64,000 bases of DNA. Source: Streptomyces griseochromogenes (GTDB lineage: Bacteria > Actinomycetota > Actinomycetes > Streptomycetales > Streptomycetaceae). The DNA lies in assembly GCF_001542625.1 (NCBI RefSeq), contig NZ_CP016279.1:3906001-3970000 (forward strand). The letters run 5' to 3'. Of the stretch, positions 1 to 8,176 are shown one piece after another; the first letter of the stretch is position 1; each line of letters opens with the position of its first letter. The translations under genes were made by a program, and so were the position numbers. Under the pieces are notes generated by a model that was not told the DNA's origin, ran no database searches, and saw nothing but the letters and a program-made list of their open reading frames with translations.

Positions 1-1014
1 GTGATCGCGCCGTTCAACGCCCCGCTGATCCTCGCCATCCGCTCGGTCGCACCGGCGCTCGCGTTGGGCAACGCGGTCGTCCTGAAACCCGATCCGCGCA
101 CCGCGGTCTGCGGCGGACTGGCGCTCGCCGCCGTCCTCGCCGAGGCTGGCCTGCCTCAGGACGTGCTGCAGGTGCTGCCCGGCGGCGCGGAGGCCGGACG
201 GGCGCTGGTCGAGGACCCGCTCGTCCCCGTCATCTCCTTCACCGGGTCCACCACGGCGGGCCGCGCCGTCGGCGAGGCGGCCGGCCGCCACCTCAAGCGC
301 GCCCACCTCGAACTCGGCGGAAACTCGGCCCTGATCGTGCTGGAGGACGCCGACCTGGACACCGTGATCTCCGCGGCGGCCTGGGGATCCTTCTTCCACC
401 AGGGCCAGATCTGCATGACGACCGGCCGCCACCTGGTCCACGCCTCCCTGTACGAGGAGTACGTCGAACGGCTCGCCGCCAAGGCCGACTCGCTCGTCGT
501 CGGCGACCCGCACCGCGGACAGGTGCATCTGGGCCCGGTCATCGACGCGGGCCGGCGCGACAAGATCCACGCGCTGGTGGAGACGAGCACCGCCCGCGGC
601 GCGAAACTCGCCGCGGGCGGCACCTGCCAGGATCTCTTCTACCGGCCGACCGTCCTCGCCGGAGCCGACGACCGCGCCCCGGCCTACACCGAGGAGGTCT
701 TCGGCCCGGTCGCCCCGGTCCGCCCCTTCGCCACCGCCGAGGAGGCGGCCGCGCTCGCCGCGGACAGCGCCTACGGCCTCTCCCTCGGCATCGTCACCCG
801 GGACACCGCGCGCGGCCTCGACCTCGCCGAGCGGATCCCGACCGGCATCGTCCACATCAACGACCAGACGGTGAACGACGAGGCGGTGGCCCCCTTCGGC
901 GGCGTCGCGGCGTCCGGCACCGGCGCCCGCTTCGGCGGCGAGGCCAATCTGGAGGCCTTCACCGAGCTGCGCTGGACGACCGTGCGCGGCGACGTGGCAC
1001 CGTACCCCTTCTAG
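1..1014 (+). CDS. Aldehyde dehydrogenase, 5' end cut by window
   Basis: NAD(P)-dependent oxidation of an aldehyde to its acid. The visible 337 residues begin inside the Rossmann domain (N-P-F-x-x-P-like start IAPFNAPLILAI), so roughly the first 140 residues of a usual 480-residue enzyme lie upstream of the window; the GTG at base 1 is simply an in-frame codon and not a start. Catalytic features are present: the general-base Glu in LELGGN (visible residue 104), the nucleophile Cys in GQICMT (138), and EEVFGPVAPV and PFGGV near the end. The sequence style resembles benzaldehyde/vanillin-type dehydrogenases, but the substrate cannot be read from it. It converges on the thioredoxin gene 16 bases away. 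Confidence 0.92.
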   Translation: MIAPFNAPLILAIRSVAPALALGNAVVLKPDPRTAVCGGLALAAVLAEAGLPQDVLQVLPGGAEAGRALVEDPLVPVISFTGSTTAGRAVGEAAGRHLKRAHLELGGNSALIVLEDADLDTVISAAAWGSFFHQGQICMTTGRHLVHASLYEEYVERLAAKADSLVVGDPHRGQVHLGPVIDAGRRDKIHALVETSTARGAKLAAGGTCQDLFYRPTVLAGADDRAPAYTEEVFGPVAPVRPFATAEEAAALAADSAYGLSLGIVTRDTARGLDLAERIPTGIVHINDQTVNDEAVAPFGGVAASGTGARFGGEANLEAFTELRWTTVRGDVAPYPF

Positions 1015-1030
1015 GGGCCGCTGCCGGGAA

Positions 1031-1405
1031 CTACTCGCCCTGAGCCTGCTGGGCGGCGATGCTCTTGCGGACCTCGTCCATGTCCAGCTTCCGGGCCTGT
1101 CCGATGACGTCCGTGAGCGCGGCCTCGGGCAGGGCGCCCGGCTGGGCGAAGACCGCCACCTGGTCGCGGACGATCATCAGCGTCGGGATCGACTGGATAC
1201 CGAAGGCCTGCGCCAGCTCCGGCTGCGCCTCGGTGTCCACCTTGCCGAACACCAGGTCGGGATTGTCCTCGGCGGCCTTCTCGTAGACCGGCGCGAACTG
1301 GCGGCACGGTCCGCACCACGACGCCCAGAAGTCGATGAGAACGAACTCGTTCTCGGTGACCGTGCTGTCGAAGTTCTCCTTGGTCAGCTCCACAGTGCTG
1401 GTCAT
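1031..1405 (-). CDS. trxA: Thioredoxin
   Basis: Cytosolic dithiol-disulfide oxidoreductase of 124 residues, a little longer than the usual 105-110. The redox motif W-C-G-P-C is at residues 30-34 after FVLIDFWAS, and the cis-Pro segment is QSIPTLMI. I chose the ATG at 1405 because the thioredoxin fold begins directly after it and a purine-rich AGGAAGAGGAC site lies just upstream; the open frame extends further but is not thioredoxin-like. It is divergent from the flavin disulfide oxidoreductase at 1559, so the 150-base gap probably holds both promoters. A redox link between the two is plausible, though it rests on position only. Confidence 0.96.
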   Translation of the reverse strand: MTSTVELTKENFDSTVTENEFVLIDFWASWCGPCRQFAPVYEKAAEDNPDLVFGKVDTEAQPELAQAFGIQSIPTLMIVRDQVAVFAQPGALPEAALTDVIGQARKLDMDEVRKSIAAQQAQGE

Positions 1406-1558
1406 GGCGTGAGGTCCTCTTCCTGGTGTGGGGGTGGTGCCGACGGCGGAAACACGGCACCCCGGCTGCCTATTCCGTGCCCGCTCCGTGCGTGCACGGT
1501 CGTATCCCGCGCGCGTACCCGTGTGGCCCCCGCGCCAACCACCCACCAGACTGACCCC

Positions 1559-2989
1559 ATGACGGAAACGGAATCCATCGCGTACGACGTCGTGGTGCTC
1601 GGGGCCGGACCCGTGGGGGAGAACGTCGCCGACCGCACCCGCGCGGCCGGTCTCAGCACCGCGATCGTGGAGAGCGAGCTGGTCGGCGGCGAATGCTCCT
1701 ACTGGGCCTGCATGCCGAGCAAGGCGCTGCTCAGGCCTGTCATCGCCCGGGCGGACGCCCGCAGGCTGCCCGGCCTGAGCCAGTCGGTCCAAGGCCCCCT
1801 CGACACCCCCGCCGTCCTGGCCCGCCGGGACTACTTCACCGGCAACTGGCATGACGACGGCCAGGTCCGCTGGCTGGACGGCATCGGCGCCGACCTGTAC
1901 CGCGGCCACGGCCGCCTCGCCGGCCCCCGCACGGTCACGGTGACCGGCCCCGACGGCACCGTGACGACGCTGACCGCCCGACACGCCGTGGCCGTCAGCA
2001 CCGGCACCCGCGCCCAACTGCCCGACCTGCCCGGCCTCGCCGAGGTCAAGCCCTGGACCAGCCGCGAGGCCACCAGCGGCAAGGCGGCCCCCGGCCGGCT
2101 CATCGTCGTGGGCGGCGGTGTCGTCGCCACGGAGATGGCCACCGCCTGGCAGGCCCTCGGTTCACGGGTCACGATGCTGGTCCGGGGCAAGGGCCTGCTG
2201 GGCCGCATGGAGCCGTTCGCCGGCGAGCTGGTCGCCGAGGCCCTCACCCAGGTGGGTGTGGACGTCCGCACCGGCACCTCCGTCGAGTCCGTCTCCCGCG
2301 TGGACGGCACGGTCACGGTGGTCACCGCGGCCGGCGACCGCCTGGAGGCCGACGAGATCCTCTTCGCCACCGGCCGTGTCCCGCACACCGACGACATCGG
2401 CCTCGACACCGTCGGCCTGGAACCCGGCTCCTGGCTGGAGGCCGACGACAGCCTGCGCGTCACCGGCACGGACTGGCTGTACGCGGTCGGCGACGTCAAC
2501 CACCGTGCTCTCCTCACCCACCAGGGCAAGTACCAGGCCCGCGTCGCGGGCGCCGCCATCGCCGCCCGCGCCGCGGACGGCTCCCTGCAGGACGAGCCCT
2601 GGGGCGCCCACGCGGCCACGGCCGACCACTACGCCGTACCGCAGGTCGTCTTCACCGACCCCGAGGCCGCCGCGGTCGGTCTCTCCCTCGCCGAGGCGGA
2701 ACAGGCAGGCCACCGTGTCCGCGCCGTCGACGTCGAGTTCTCCTCCGTCGCCGGAGCCGGTCTGTACGGCGACGGCTACAAGGGCCGCGCCCGGATGGTG
2801 GTCGACCTGGAGGAGGAGATCCTGCGCGGCGTGACCTTCGTCGGCCCCGGCGTCGGCGAACTCATCCACTCGGCGACCATCGCCGTCGCCGGCCGTGTCC
2901 CGGTGGGCCGCCTGTGGCACGCGGTCCCGTCGTACCCGACGCTGAGCGAGGTGTGGCTGCGGCTGCTGGAGGCGTACCGGGACAACTGA
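1559..2989 (+). CDS. FAD-dependent pyridine nucleotide-disulfide oxidoreductase
   Basis: 476-residue flavoprotein of the dihydrolipoamide dehydrogenase / mercuric reductase / mycothione reductase family. It has an FAD-binding GxGxxG (VVVLGAGPVGE, residues 11-21), a redox-active disulfide in the GGECSYWAC segment (Cys46 and Cys51, the usual C-x4-C spacing), a second Rossmann motif (VVGGGVVATEMA) for NAD(P)H, the second FAD motif LYAVGDVN, and a C-terminal dimer-interface segment with His-x-Val-Pro-Ser-Tyr-Pro-Thr-Leu-Ser-Glu, a variant of the catalytic His-Glu region. I start at ATG 1559 because the FAD fold begins there; upstream in-frame codons look non-coding. There is no heavy-metal binding N-terminal domain. 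The true disulfide substrate is unknown. It converges on peptide deformylase 9 bases downstream. Confidence 0.92.
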   Translation: MTETESIAYDVVVLGAGPVGENVADRTRAAGLSTAIVESELVGGECSYWACMPSKALLRPVIARADARRLPGLSQSVQGPLDTPAVLARRDYFTGNWHDDGQVRWLDGIGADLYRGHGRLAGPRTVTVTGPDGTVTTLTARHAVAVSTGTRAQLPDLPGLAEVKPWTSREATSGKAAPGRLIVVGGGVVATEMATAWQALGSRVTMLVRGKGLLGRMEPFAGELVAEALTQVGVDVRTGTSVESVSRVDGTVTVVTAAGDRLEADEILFATGRVPHTDDIGLDTVGLEPGSWLEADDSLRVTGTDWLYAVGDVNHRALLTHQGKYQARVAGAAIAARAADGSLQDEPWGAHAATADHYAVPQVVFTDPEAAAVGLSLAEAEQAGHRVRAVDVEFSSVAGAGLYGDGYKGRARMVVDLEEEILRGVTFVGPGVGELIHSATIAVAGRVPVGRLWHAVPSYPTLSEVWLRLLEAYRDN

Positions 2990-2998
2990 GCGACCGGC

Positions 2999-3643
2999 TC
3001 AGGGCAGTTCGAAGCCCAGTGCCTCGGCCGCCGCCCGAGGGGTCGGCTGCCCCCAGCGGGCGGCCACCGCCTCATTCGTGGACAGGGAGCGCAACTCGGC
3101 GCGGTCGAGGTAGAGCACGCCGTCGAGGTGGTCCGTCTCGTGCTGCACGATCCGGGCCGGCCAGCCGGTGAACACCTCGTCCACGGCGCGGCCCCGTTCG
3201 TCCTGGCCGCGCAGCCGCACCTCGGTGTGCCGGGCCACGACCGCCTGCCAGCCCGGCACGCTGAGGCAGCCTTCGAAGAACGCGGCCCGCCCGGCGCCCA
3301 CGGGCTCGTACGACGGGTTCACCAGGACCCGGAACGGCTGCGGTACCCGCCCCCGGGCCAGCGCCACCTCCTCCGGCACGGGCGCCGGGTCCTCGATGAC
3401 CGCGATCCGCAGCGCCACGCCGACCTGCGGCGCGGCCAGGCCCACACCCGGGGCCGCGTGCATGGTGGCGCGCAGGGCCTCCACGAAACGGTCCAGCAGC
3501 GCCGGAGCGAGCTGACCGTCGTACGGCTCGGTGCCCTGGCGCAGGACCGGGAGGCCGGCCGCGACGATGGGCAAGGGGCCGCCGGCGGCGAGAAGTTCCT
3601 CGACCCGCTCGGCGACAGGTGCGCGATCCCTGGGAGATGCCAT
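2999..3643 (-). CDS. def: Peptide deformylase
   Basis: Removes the N-formyl group from nascent proteins in the cytosol. The 214-residue protein has all three family motifs: GVGLAAPQVG (66-75), EGCLS (124-128, metal-binding Cys126) and QHETDHLDG (167-175, metal ligands His168 and His172, catalytic Glu169). Streptomyces usually carries several def paralogues; this one stands alone, without the fmt gene that often accompanies the housekeeping copy, so it may be an accessory deformylase. ATG 3643 is chosen because the conserved N-terminal helix follows it; the Shine-Dalgarno match is poor, so a slightly different start is possible. Confidence 0.95.
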   Translation of the reverse strand: MASPRDRAPVAERVEELLAAGGPLPIVAAGLPVLRQGTEPYDGQLAPALLDRFVEALRATMHAAPGVGLAAPQVGVALRIAVIEDPAPVPEEVALARGRVPQPFRVLVNPSYEPVGAGRAAFFEGCLSVPGWQAVVARHTEVRLRGQDERGRAVDEVFTGWPARIVQHETDHLDGVLYLDRAELRSLSTNEAVAARWGQPTPRAAAEALGFELP

Positions 3644-3775
3644 CGCGTCAGCATGCCATGCCCGCCCGCCACCGCCGGTGGCGCAACTCACCAACACTCG
3701 GGGGAACTCCGGCGCTTCGCGCTCCGACCACTGGACCACCCACACCGTCGGCCCGGTCCCCGGAGAAGCCCGCCG

Positions 3776-3953
3776 ATGTCCACCGCTCCCTCACCCGCCA
3801 CCGACCGCACACCCCGACCACCCGCCCCGGCCCCCTCCCCGGGCCGCTGCGCCCCTCGTCCTGCGCCTGCACTGCTACGCGGGCGTCCTCCTCGGCGAGA
3901 TCGCGCACCGGCGCGGGCGGCGCACGTACAGGAGTACAGCCGCGGTGAAGTAG
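3776..3953 (+). pseudogene. Relic of a PepSY-type membrane protein N-terminus
   Basis: From ATG 3776 one frame reads a polar Thr/Pro-rich leader (MSTAPSPATDRTP). From about 3840 a different frame reads PLVLRLHCYAGVLLGE, which closely resembles the conserved start of the first membrane helix of actinobacterial PepSY-associated proteins (family pattern PLVLRLHFYAGVLVAPF). After that the sequence loses similarity and reaches a stop at 3953. A single-base shift would join the two parts. I read this as the first about 60 codons of a decayed gene, cut off before the helices. No other gene is visible in the 384 bases between deformylase and the BlaI-like regulator. Confidence 0.5.
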
Positions 3954-4027
3954 CGTGGTCCGACACGCTGCCGCCGGGCGGCGGGTGAACCGGAGGCGAA
4001 CCGAGCCGAAAAAGAGGGAGACGGGAC

Positions 4028-4441
4028 ATGGTGCGGCGGCGCGGCCAGGGCGAACTGGAGGGCCAGGTCCTCGGAGCGCTGCGCGAGGCGGACGGACCGG
4101 TCACCGCCGCCTGGGTGCAGGAACGCCTCGGCGGCGACCTCGCCTACACCACCGTCGTCACCATCCTCACCCGGCTGCTCGCCAAGGACGTCGTCGCCCG
4201 CGAACGGCAGGGCCGCTCCTTCCTGTGGACGCCCACCGCCGACGTGGCCCGGCTCGCAGCCCTGCGCATGCGCCGCCTGCTGGACGGCGAGCGGGACCGC
4301 GAGGCCGTCCTGGCGAGCTTCGTCACCGCCCTGCCGCCCGGCGACGAGCAGGTGCTGCGGGCGCTGCTGGAGGCCGCCGAGCCGGGCTCGGTGAACACCG
4401 GGAAGACCGCGCACACGCACGACGGCGGTACGGAAGACTGA
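4028..4441 (+). CDS. BlaI/MecI-family repressor
   Basis: Winged-helix repressor of 137 residues. The DNA-binding part spans residues 1-75 (ELEGQVLGALREADGPVTAAWVQERL, then YTTVVTILTRLLAKDVVARERQGRSF), where the T-T-V-V-T-I-L-T-R-L-x-x-K recognition helix is typical of BlaI. The C-terminal part (RLLDGERDREAVLASFV) matches the dimerisation and cleavage region. Ribosome site AGAGGGAG precedes ATG 4028. It is followed 6 bases later by an M56 peptidase, the classic arrangement in which a membrane peptidase relieves repression by the BlaI protein. No beta-lactamase gene is nearby, so the regulon is unknown. Confidence 0.93.
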   Translation: MVRRRGQGELEGQVLGALREADGPVTAAWVQERLGGDLAYTTVVTILTRLLAKDVVARERQGRSFLWTPTADVARLAALRMRRLLDGERDREAVLASFVTALPPGDEQVLRALLEAAEPGSVNTGKTAHTHDGGTED

Positions 4442-4447
4442 CCGCCC

Positions 4448-5377
4448 ATGGGGGTCTTCGTCTTCCTGCCGCTCGTGCTGCCGCTGTCCGCCTGGCCGGT
4501 CGCCCGGCTCGCCGAGGGGCATCTGCATCCACGCACCGCCACCCGGCTGCTCACCGCGGTCGCCGTGGTCATGGCCGTGTGCAGCACGCTCTGCCTCGCC
4601 CTGCTCATGGTGGTGGGCACCGCACAGCTTCCCGGCAACCCGCTCCCGGACGGCTGGTCCGACCCCGCGGTGCGGGCCGCCGTCCCGCACGACGAGGTCG
4701 CGGGCCGGGCCGCCATCCCCGCCCTCGGCATGGTCGCCGCCGCCTGCGGCCGCACCCTGTGGCGCCACCGCAGCGTCACCCGCCGGGCCCGCCGCGCACT
4801 GGCCGCCCTGCCCGGCCGGGCGGTGGCCGTCCTGCCCGACAGCACGCCGTACGCCTACGCCCTGCCCGGCGGCCGGGGACGGGTCGTCGTCACCACCGCG
4901 CTGCTGGCCGGGCTCACCCCCGCCGAGCGGCGCGCCCTGTTCGCCCACGAACGCGCCCACCTCGCCGCCCGCCACCACCGCCACCTGCTCGCCGCCCATC
5001 TGGCCGCCCGCGCCAACCCCTTCCTGCGCCCCCTGCGCACGGCCGCCGTCTACACGGCCGAACGCTGGGCGGACGAGGACGCGGCCGGCGCGGTCGGCGA
5101 CCGGCGCACGGTCGCCCGCGCGATCGGCAAGGCGGCACTGCTGTCCCGCGGCACCCCCGCCCCCACCCTCGCCGCGCTGGCGGCGACCGGCCCCGTCCCG
5201 CGCCGGGTGGCCGCCCTGCTGGCCCCCGCTCCCGCGGCCCTCACCTGGCCGTCGGCCTTCACCTCGGTCGGCCTGGCCGCCTGGGGCGCGGCCGCGGGCG
5301 CCCTGATGTCGGCCATGTCCTCGGCGAACTCGGCCGTCACCCTGTTCCGGATCCTGCACGCGGCGACCTCGCTGTGA
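4448..5377 (+). CDS. M56-family (BlaR1-like) membrane metallopeptidase
   Basis: 309-residue membrane protein with a zinc HExxH site (His167-Glu168-x-x-His171 in FAHERAHLAARHH) on the cytoplasmic side and hydrophobic segments at about 3-20, 34-57, 90-100 and a C-terminal one at about 275-300. It lacks the extracellular penicillin-binding sensor domain of true BlaR1, as most actinobacterial M56 proteins do. It is translationally close to the BlaI-like gene (6-base gap) and probably cleaves or controls that repressor. What signal it detects cannot be inferred. Confidence 0.9.
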   Translation: MGVFVFLPLVLPLSAWPVARLAEGHLHPRTATRLLTAVAVVMAVCSTLCLALLMVVGTAQLPGNPLPDGWSDPAVRAAVPHDEVAGRAAIPALGMVAAACGRTLWRHRSVTRRARRALAALPGRAVAVLPDSTPYAYALPGGRGRVVVTTALLAGLTPAERRALFAHERAHLAARHHRHLLAAHLAARANPFLRPLRTAAVYTAERWADEDAAGAVGDRRTVARAIGKAALLSRGTPAPTLAALAATGPVPRRVAALLAPAPAALTWPSAFTSVGLAAWGAAAGALMSAMSSANSAVTLFRILHAATSL

Positions 5378-5393
5378 CCCCGGGAGGACACCG

Positions 5394-5969
5394 ATGACGT
5401 TCGCTCTGCGGCCCCTGTCCCCGGCCACCTGGCCGGACTTCGCCCGGCTGGTCGAGGAGCACGAGGGCGTGTGGGGCGGCTGCTGGTGCATGGCCTTCCA
5501 CGAGGAGGGCGTCGGCCGGACGAAGACCCCGCGGCAGAACAGGTCCGAGAAGGAGCGGCGCGTGCGCGAGGGCCGGGCCCACGCGGCACTCGTGTACGAC
5601 GGCGCCGAGTGCGTGGGCTGGTGCCAGTTCGGGCCGGTCGCCGAACTGCCCCGCATCAAGCACCGCCGCGCCTACGAGGCCGGGGACCCGGTGCCGCCCG
5701 ACTGGCGGATCACCTGCTTCTTCGTGCACCGCGCCCACCGGCGCACCGGGGTGGCCTCCGCCGCGCTCGACGGCGCCCTGAGCGAGATCGCCCGGCTGGG
5801 CGGAGGCACCGTCGAGAGCTACCCGCAGGACACGGACGGCGGCCCGGTGTCGGTGTCCTTCCTGCACAACGGCACTCTGGCGATGTTCGAGAGCAGAGGC
5901 TTCACCCGCGGCCGCCGCCTCGGCAAGAACCACTGGGTGGTCACCCGCACGGTCCCTCGGCCGGCCTGA
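5394..5969 (+). CDS. GNAT-family N-acetyltransferase
   Basis: 191-residue cytosolic acetyltransferase. The acetyl-CoA binding core is the segment ITCFFVHRAHRRTGVASAAL (about 103-122), with the R/Q-x-x-G-x-A/G-type loop RRTGVA, and the fold ends with LHNGTLAMFESRGFTRGRRL. The N-terminal segment WGGCWCMAFHEEG is shared with a GNAT subgroup that has a conserved Trp/Cys-rich start. Good ribosome site GGGAGGACACC before ATG 5394. It follows the M56 gene by 16 bases and may be cotranscribed with it. The acceptor substrate is unknown. Confidence 0.88.
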   Translation: MTFALRPLSPATWPDFARLVEEHEGVWGGCWCMAFHEEGVGRTKTPRQNRSEKERRVREGRAHAALVYDGAECVGWCQFGPVAELPRIKHRRAYEAGDPVPPDWRITCFFVHRAHRRTGVASAALDGALSEIARLGGGTVESYPQDTDGGPVSVSFLHNGTLAMFESRGFTRGRRLGKNHWVVTRTVPRPA

Positions 5970-5980
5970 GACGCGCGAAA

Positions 5981-6007
5981 GGCCCGGCTCCTCACGGGAA
6001 CCGGGCC
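5981..6007. terminator. Bidirectional hairpin terminator
   Basis: Inverted repeat GGCCCGGxTCC / GGxAxCCGGGCC (7 perfect pairs, one mismatch, 3 more pairs) with a short loop. It lies exactly between the converging GNAT (ends 5969) and TPR (ends 6023) genes. There is no long T run, as is usual for Streptomyces terminators. Confidence 0.65.
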
Positions 6008-6022
6008 CCACTCACGGCGTTC

Positions 6023-6382
6023 TCACTCCTCGGGGAAGTCACCCGCCAGCGCCGAGGCGATCCGCAGGTGCTGCTCCGCCTCCTCGTGCCGTGCCTGCCG
6101 CTGGAGCGTGCGGCCCAGCATCAGCCGGGCGTAGTGCTCCACCGGGTCGCGCTCCACGATGATCCGCAACTGGGCCTCAGCGCGGCGCAGTTGGGCCGAG
6201 TGGTAGTAGGCGCGGGCCAGCAGCAGCCGCGGGCCGGTCTGCTCCGGAACCTCCTCGATCAGCCCGGCCAGGACCCGTGCCGCCCCCGCGTAGTCCCGGG
6301 CGTCGAAGAACAGCTGCGCGCGCTCCCAGCGCTCGGCGGGGGTGCCGTGCTCGTAGTACGTGGTCTCCATTCGCGTCTCCAC
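6023..6382 (-). CDS. Small tetratricopeptide-repeat protein
   Basis: 119 residues with about three consecutive TPR helix pairs (AERWERAQLFFDARDYAGAARVLA, then RLLLARAYYHSAQLRRAEAQL, then ARLMLGRTLQRQARHEEAEQHL), a soluble protein-interaction scaffold. I choose GTG 6382 because a clean AAGGAGG site sits 6 bases upstream; an ATG four codons later is the alternative. Similar stand-alone proteins are widespread in Streptomyces without assigned function. It lies downstream of, and on the same strand as, the MarR regulator. Confidence 0.85.
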   Translation of the reverse strand: METRMETTYYEHGTPAERWERAQLFFDARDYAGAARVLAGLIEEVPEQTGPRLLLARAYYHSAQLRRAEAQLRIIVERDPVEHYARLMLGRTLQRQARHEEAEQHLRIASALAGDFPEE

Positions 6383-6432
6383 TCGTGACCTCCTTCGACG
6401 GGCACAACGGAACGCGATAGTTCAATATTCCA

Positions 6433-6912
6433 CTACTGCTCGGGCGGGCCGGCCGCGGCCGGGTCGAGGGGTGTGTCGAGCAGTGCCGTCAGGTCGCGGG
6501 TCAGCTCCCGGGCCCGGTCGCCGTCCGGACCGCCGAGCGGCTCCAGCAGCTGGGCCAGCAGGCCCTGGACGATGCCGATCGCCCGCCGGGTGGTCTCCCG
6601 GCCCGCGTCGGTGAGCGCGAGCTGCACCGCGCGCGGGTCACGCGGGTCCTTGGCGCGCTCCAGGAGTCCGGCGGACTCCAGGCTGCGGGCGAGCTTGGAG
6701 ACGTACAGCGGTTCCAGTCCGGTGTGGTCGGCCAGGCGCCGCTGGCTGGGCCGCTCGCCCGCGCGCTGCATGCCGTACAGCGATGCCACCAGCGCGTACT
6801 GGGCGTGTGTGAGACCGAGTGGGGCCACCGCCCGGTCGACCGCGACCCGCCACTTCATCGACAGCCGCCACACCAGGAAACCGGGGGTGGCCCCTTCGGA
6901 TGCCTTGCTCAT
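6433..6912 (-). CDS. MarR-family transcriptional regulator
   Basis: 159-residue winged-helix dimer. The helical core (FLVWRLSMKWRVAVDRAVAPLGLTHAQYALVASL) leads into the DNA-binding part (PSQRRLADHTGLEPLYVSKLARSLESAGLLER) and the wing with KDPRDPRAVQLALT, the family's D-x-R-x-x-x-L pattern. It is divergent from the small membrane protein and ECF sigma genes starting at 7020, which makes that operon a candidate target. The 107-base gap contains TACTGTACATGG and a TACTAT box but no perfect palindrome. Confidence 0.93.
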   Translation of the reverse strand: MSKASEGATPGFLVWRLSMKWRVAVDRAVAPLGLTHAQYALVASLYGMQRAGERPSQRRLADHTGLEPLYVSKLARSLESAGLLERAKDPRDPRAVQLALTDAGRETTRRAIGIVQGLLAQLLEPLGGPDGDRARELTRDLTALLDTPLDPAAAGPPEQ

Positions 6913-7019
6913 GGCGGATACTGTACATGGCTACTATGGTGGGTGAATCCTTTTCGGGCCTCCCCGCCTCTTGTCCGTGCACCGGCCGTTCGGGCCGGCG
7001 GACAACAGGAGGAAACACC

Positions 7020-7106
7020 ATGATCCTTGGCATCGTCGTGGTCGGCGCGCTGCTCGTGTGCGCGTGCAGCGTGCACCTGATGCGGCGCAGGAAGAGCCGA
7101 GGCTGA
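7020..7106 (+). CDS. 28-residue single-pass membrane protein
   Basis: Begins ATGATCCTTGGC and encodes one hydrophobic helix (ILGIVVVGALLVCACSVHLM, residues 2-21) followed by a basic tail RRRKSRG, so the N-terminus is predicted outside and the C-terminus inside. A strong AGGAGG sits 8 bases before the ATG, which is what persuades me that it is translated. The gap to the ECF sigma gene is 45 bases. Two Cys (14, 16) lie in the helix. Function unknown; it could sense or anchor a partner for the sigma factor. Confidence 0.6.
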   Translation: MILGIVVVGALLVCACSVHLMRRRKSRG

Positions 7107-7151
7107 CCGGATGCCTGCGCACGTGGCACCTTCCGGGTACGAGTAGGACAC

Positions 7152-7793
7152 ATGAACCGACGCTTCCGCTGGCCGGACGAGCGGCTGATCAAGGCCGCCC
7201 AGAACGGCGACGTCACTTCGCTCACCACCGTCGTCATGGAATCGCAGCCCCATGTACGCAAGTTCGCCTTGACGCTGTGCGCCTCGCCGCAGGACGCGGA
7301 GGACGCTGCGCAGGAGGCGCTGATCATCCTCTACCGGAAGATCGGCACCCTGCGCGCCACCGGAGCCCTCGCCTCATGGATGTTCCGGATCGTCCGCAAC
7401 GAATGCCTGCGGCAGGCACGGCTGTTCGTCTCGCGCAGCGACGAAGCCGCGGCCGAGCCGGAGGCGGGCGCGCAGCCTTCGGCCGAGGACGCGGTGCTGC
7501 GCAGGCTGGAGGCGGAGCGGATCGCGGCCGCGGTCAGCGGCCTTCCCCACGACCAGCGCCAGGTCCTGATCATGCGGGACGTCCAGGGCCTGCCCGGCCA
7601 TGTCGTCGCCCGGTCGCTCGGGCTGAGCAACTCCGCGATGAAATCGCGGCTCCACAGAGCCCGCGCGGCACTGCGCCATTCACTGGCACAGACCGATCAG
7701 GCGCCGGAACAAGCGTCGGGCCAAGCGCCCGGCCCCACACCAGATCAAACATCCGATCGAGCAGTCGGTCGACCAGTCGGAGGAGGACCGTGA
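7152..7793 (+). CDS. ECF RNA polymerase sigma factor
   Basis: 213 residues. Region 2 is at about 35-95 (FALTLCASPQDAEDAAQEALIILYRKI, and the -10 recognition part LASWMFRIVRNECLRQARLF). Region 4 is at about 118-175 (LPHDQRQVLIMRDVQGLPGHVVARSLGLSNSAMKSRLHRARAALRHSL). A 35-residue disordered tail rich in Gln and Pro follows. No anti-sigma factor with a zinc motif is adjacent; instead a tiny membrane protein precedes it and a membrane protein with a Cys pair follows with coupled translation, so either could hold it. Confidence 0.93.
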   Translation: MNRRFRWPDERLIKAAQNGDVTSLTTVVMESQPHVRKFALTLCASPQDAEDAAQEALIILYRKIGTLRATGALASWMFRIVRNECLRQARLFVSRSDEAAAEPEAGAQPSAEDAVLRRLEAERIAAAVSGLPHDQRQVLIMRDVQGLPGHVVARSLGLSNSAMKSRLHRARAALRHSLAQTDQAPEQASGQAPGPTPDQTSDRAVGRPVGGGP

Positions 7794-7795
7794 GC

Positions 7796-8152
7796 GTGAA
7801 CACCGCATGGCCCACGATGAACACGAAGGACCCGGCGCCCGAAACGACCTTCGCCGGCAAGTCCGTCCCGCGCCATGTGGCGCGCGGCGTCATCGGCTTC
7901 GGGCTGATCATCGGATCGATCGCCCTGGTTCCGTTCGCCGGCCCGCTCGCCCTGCTGGCGGCCCCCCTGGGCCTGGTCGCCCTCCGTGGCTGCCCCACCT
8001 GCTGGATGATCGGCCTGGCCCAGACCATCTCCCGAGGCCGTCTGGAACGCGCGTGTGCGGACGGGGTCTGCACGCTCACCGAGGCGGCCCCGGCGCAGAT
8101 GGCCACGCACGAGCCGACGCCCGACGTCACCGTCGCGGCCACCTCCCGCTGA
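7796..8152 (+). CDS. Membrane protein of the DUF2892/YgaP type
   Basis: 118 residues with one hydrophobic hairpin (GVIGFGLIIGSIALVPFAGPL, then LLAAPLGLVALRGCPTCWMIGL), matching the small YgaP-like membrane domain that ends in a G-x-C-P-x motif, here RGCPTCW. Two further Cys lie in RACADGVC. GTG 7796 has AGGAGG at 9-base spacing; GTG 7790, which overlaps the sigma stop codon, is the alternative. It is translationally coupled to the ECF sigma gene. The Cys-rich loops make a redox- or metal-responsive partner of the sigma factor a reasonable idea, but nothing proves it. Confidence 0.72.
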   Translation: MNTAWPTMNTKDPAPETTFAGKSVPRHVARGVIGFGLIIGSIALVPFAGPLALLAAPLGLVALRGCPTCWMIGLAQTISRGRLERACADGVCTLTEAAPAQMATHEPTPDVTVAATSR

Positions 8153-8176
8153 CCCTGCTGGAAGGGCCCGCCCCCT

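Noticed and set aside
3875..5659. 594-codon minus-strand frame over BlaI/M56/GNAT
   Set aside because: Antisense shadow; the plus-strand genes have motifs and ribosome sites.
6913..7019. MarR operator in the divergent gap
   Set aside because: TACTGTACATGG and TACTAT boxes do not form a convincing inverted repeat.
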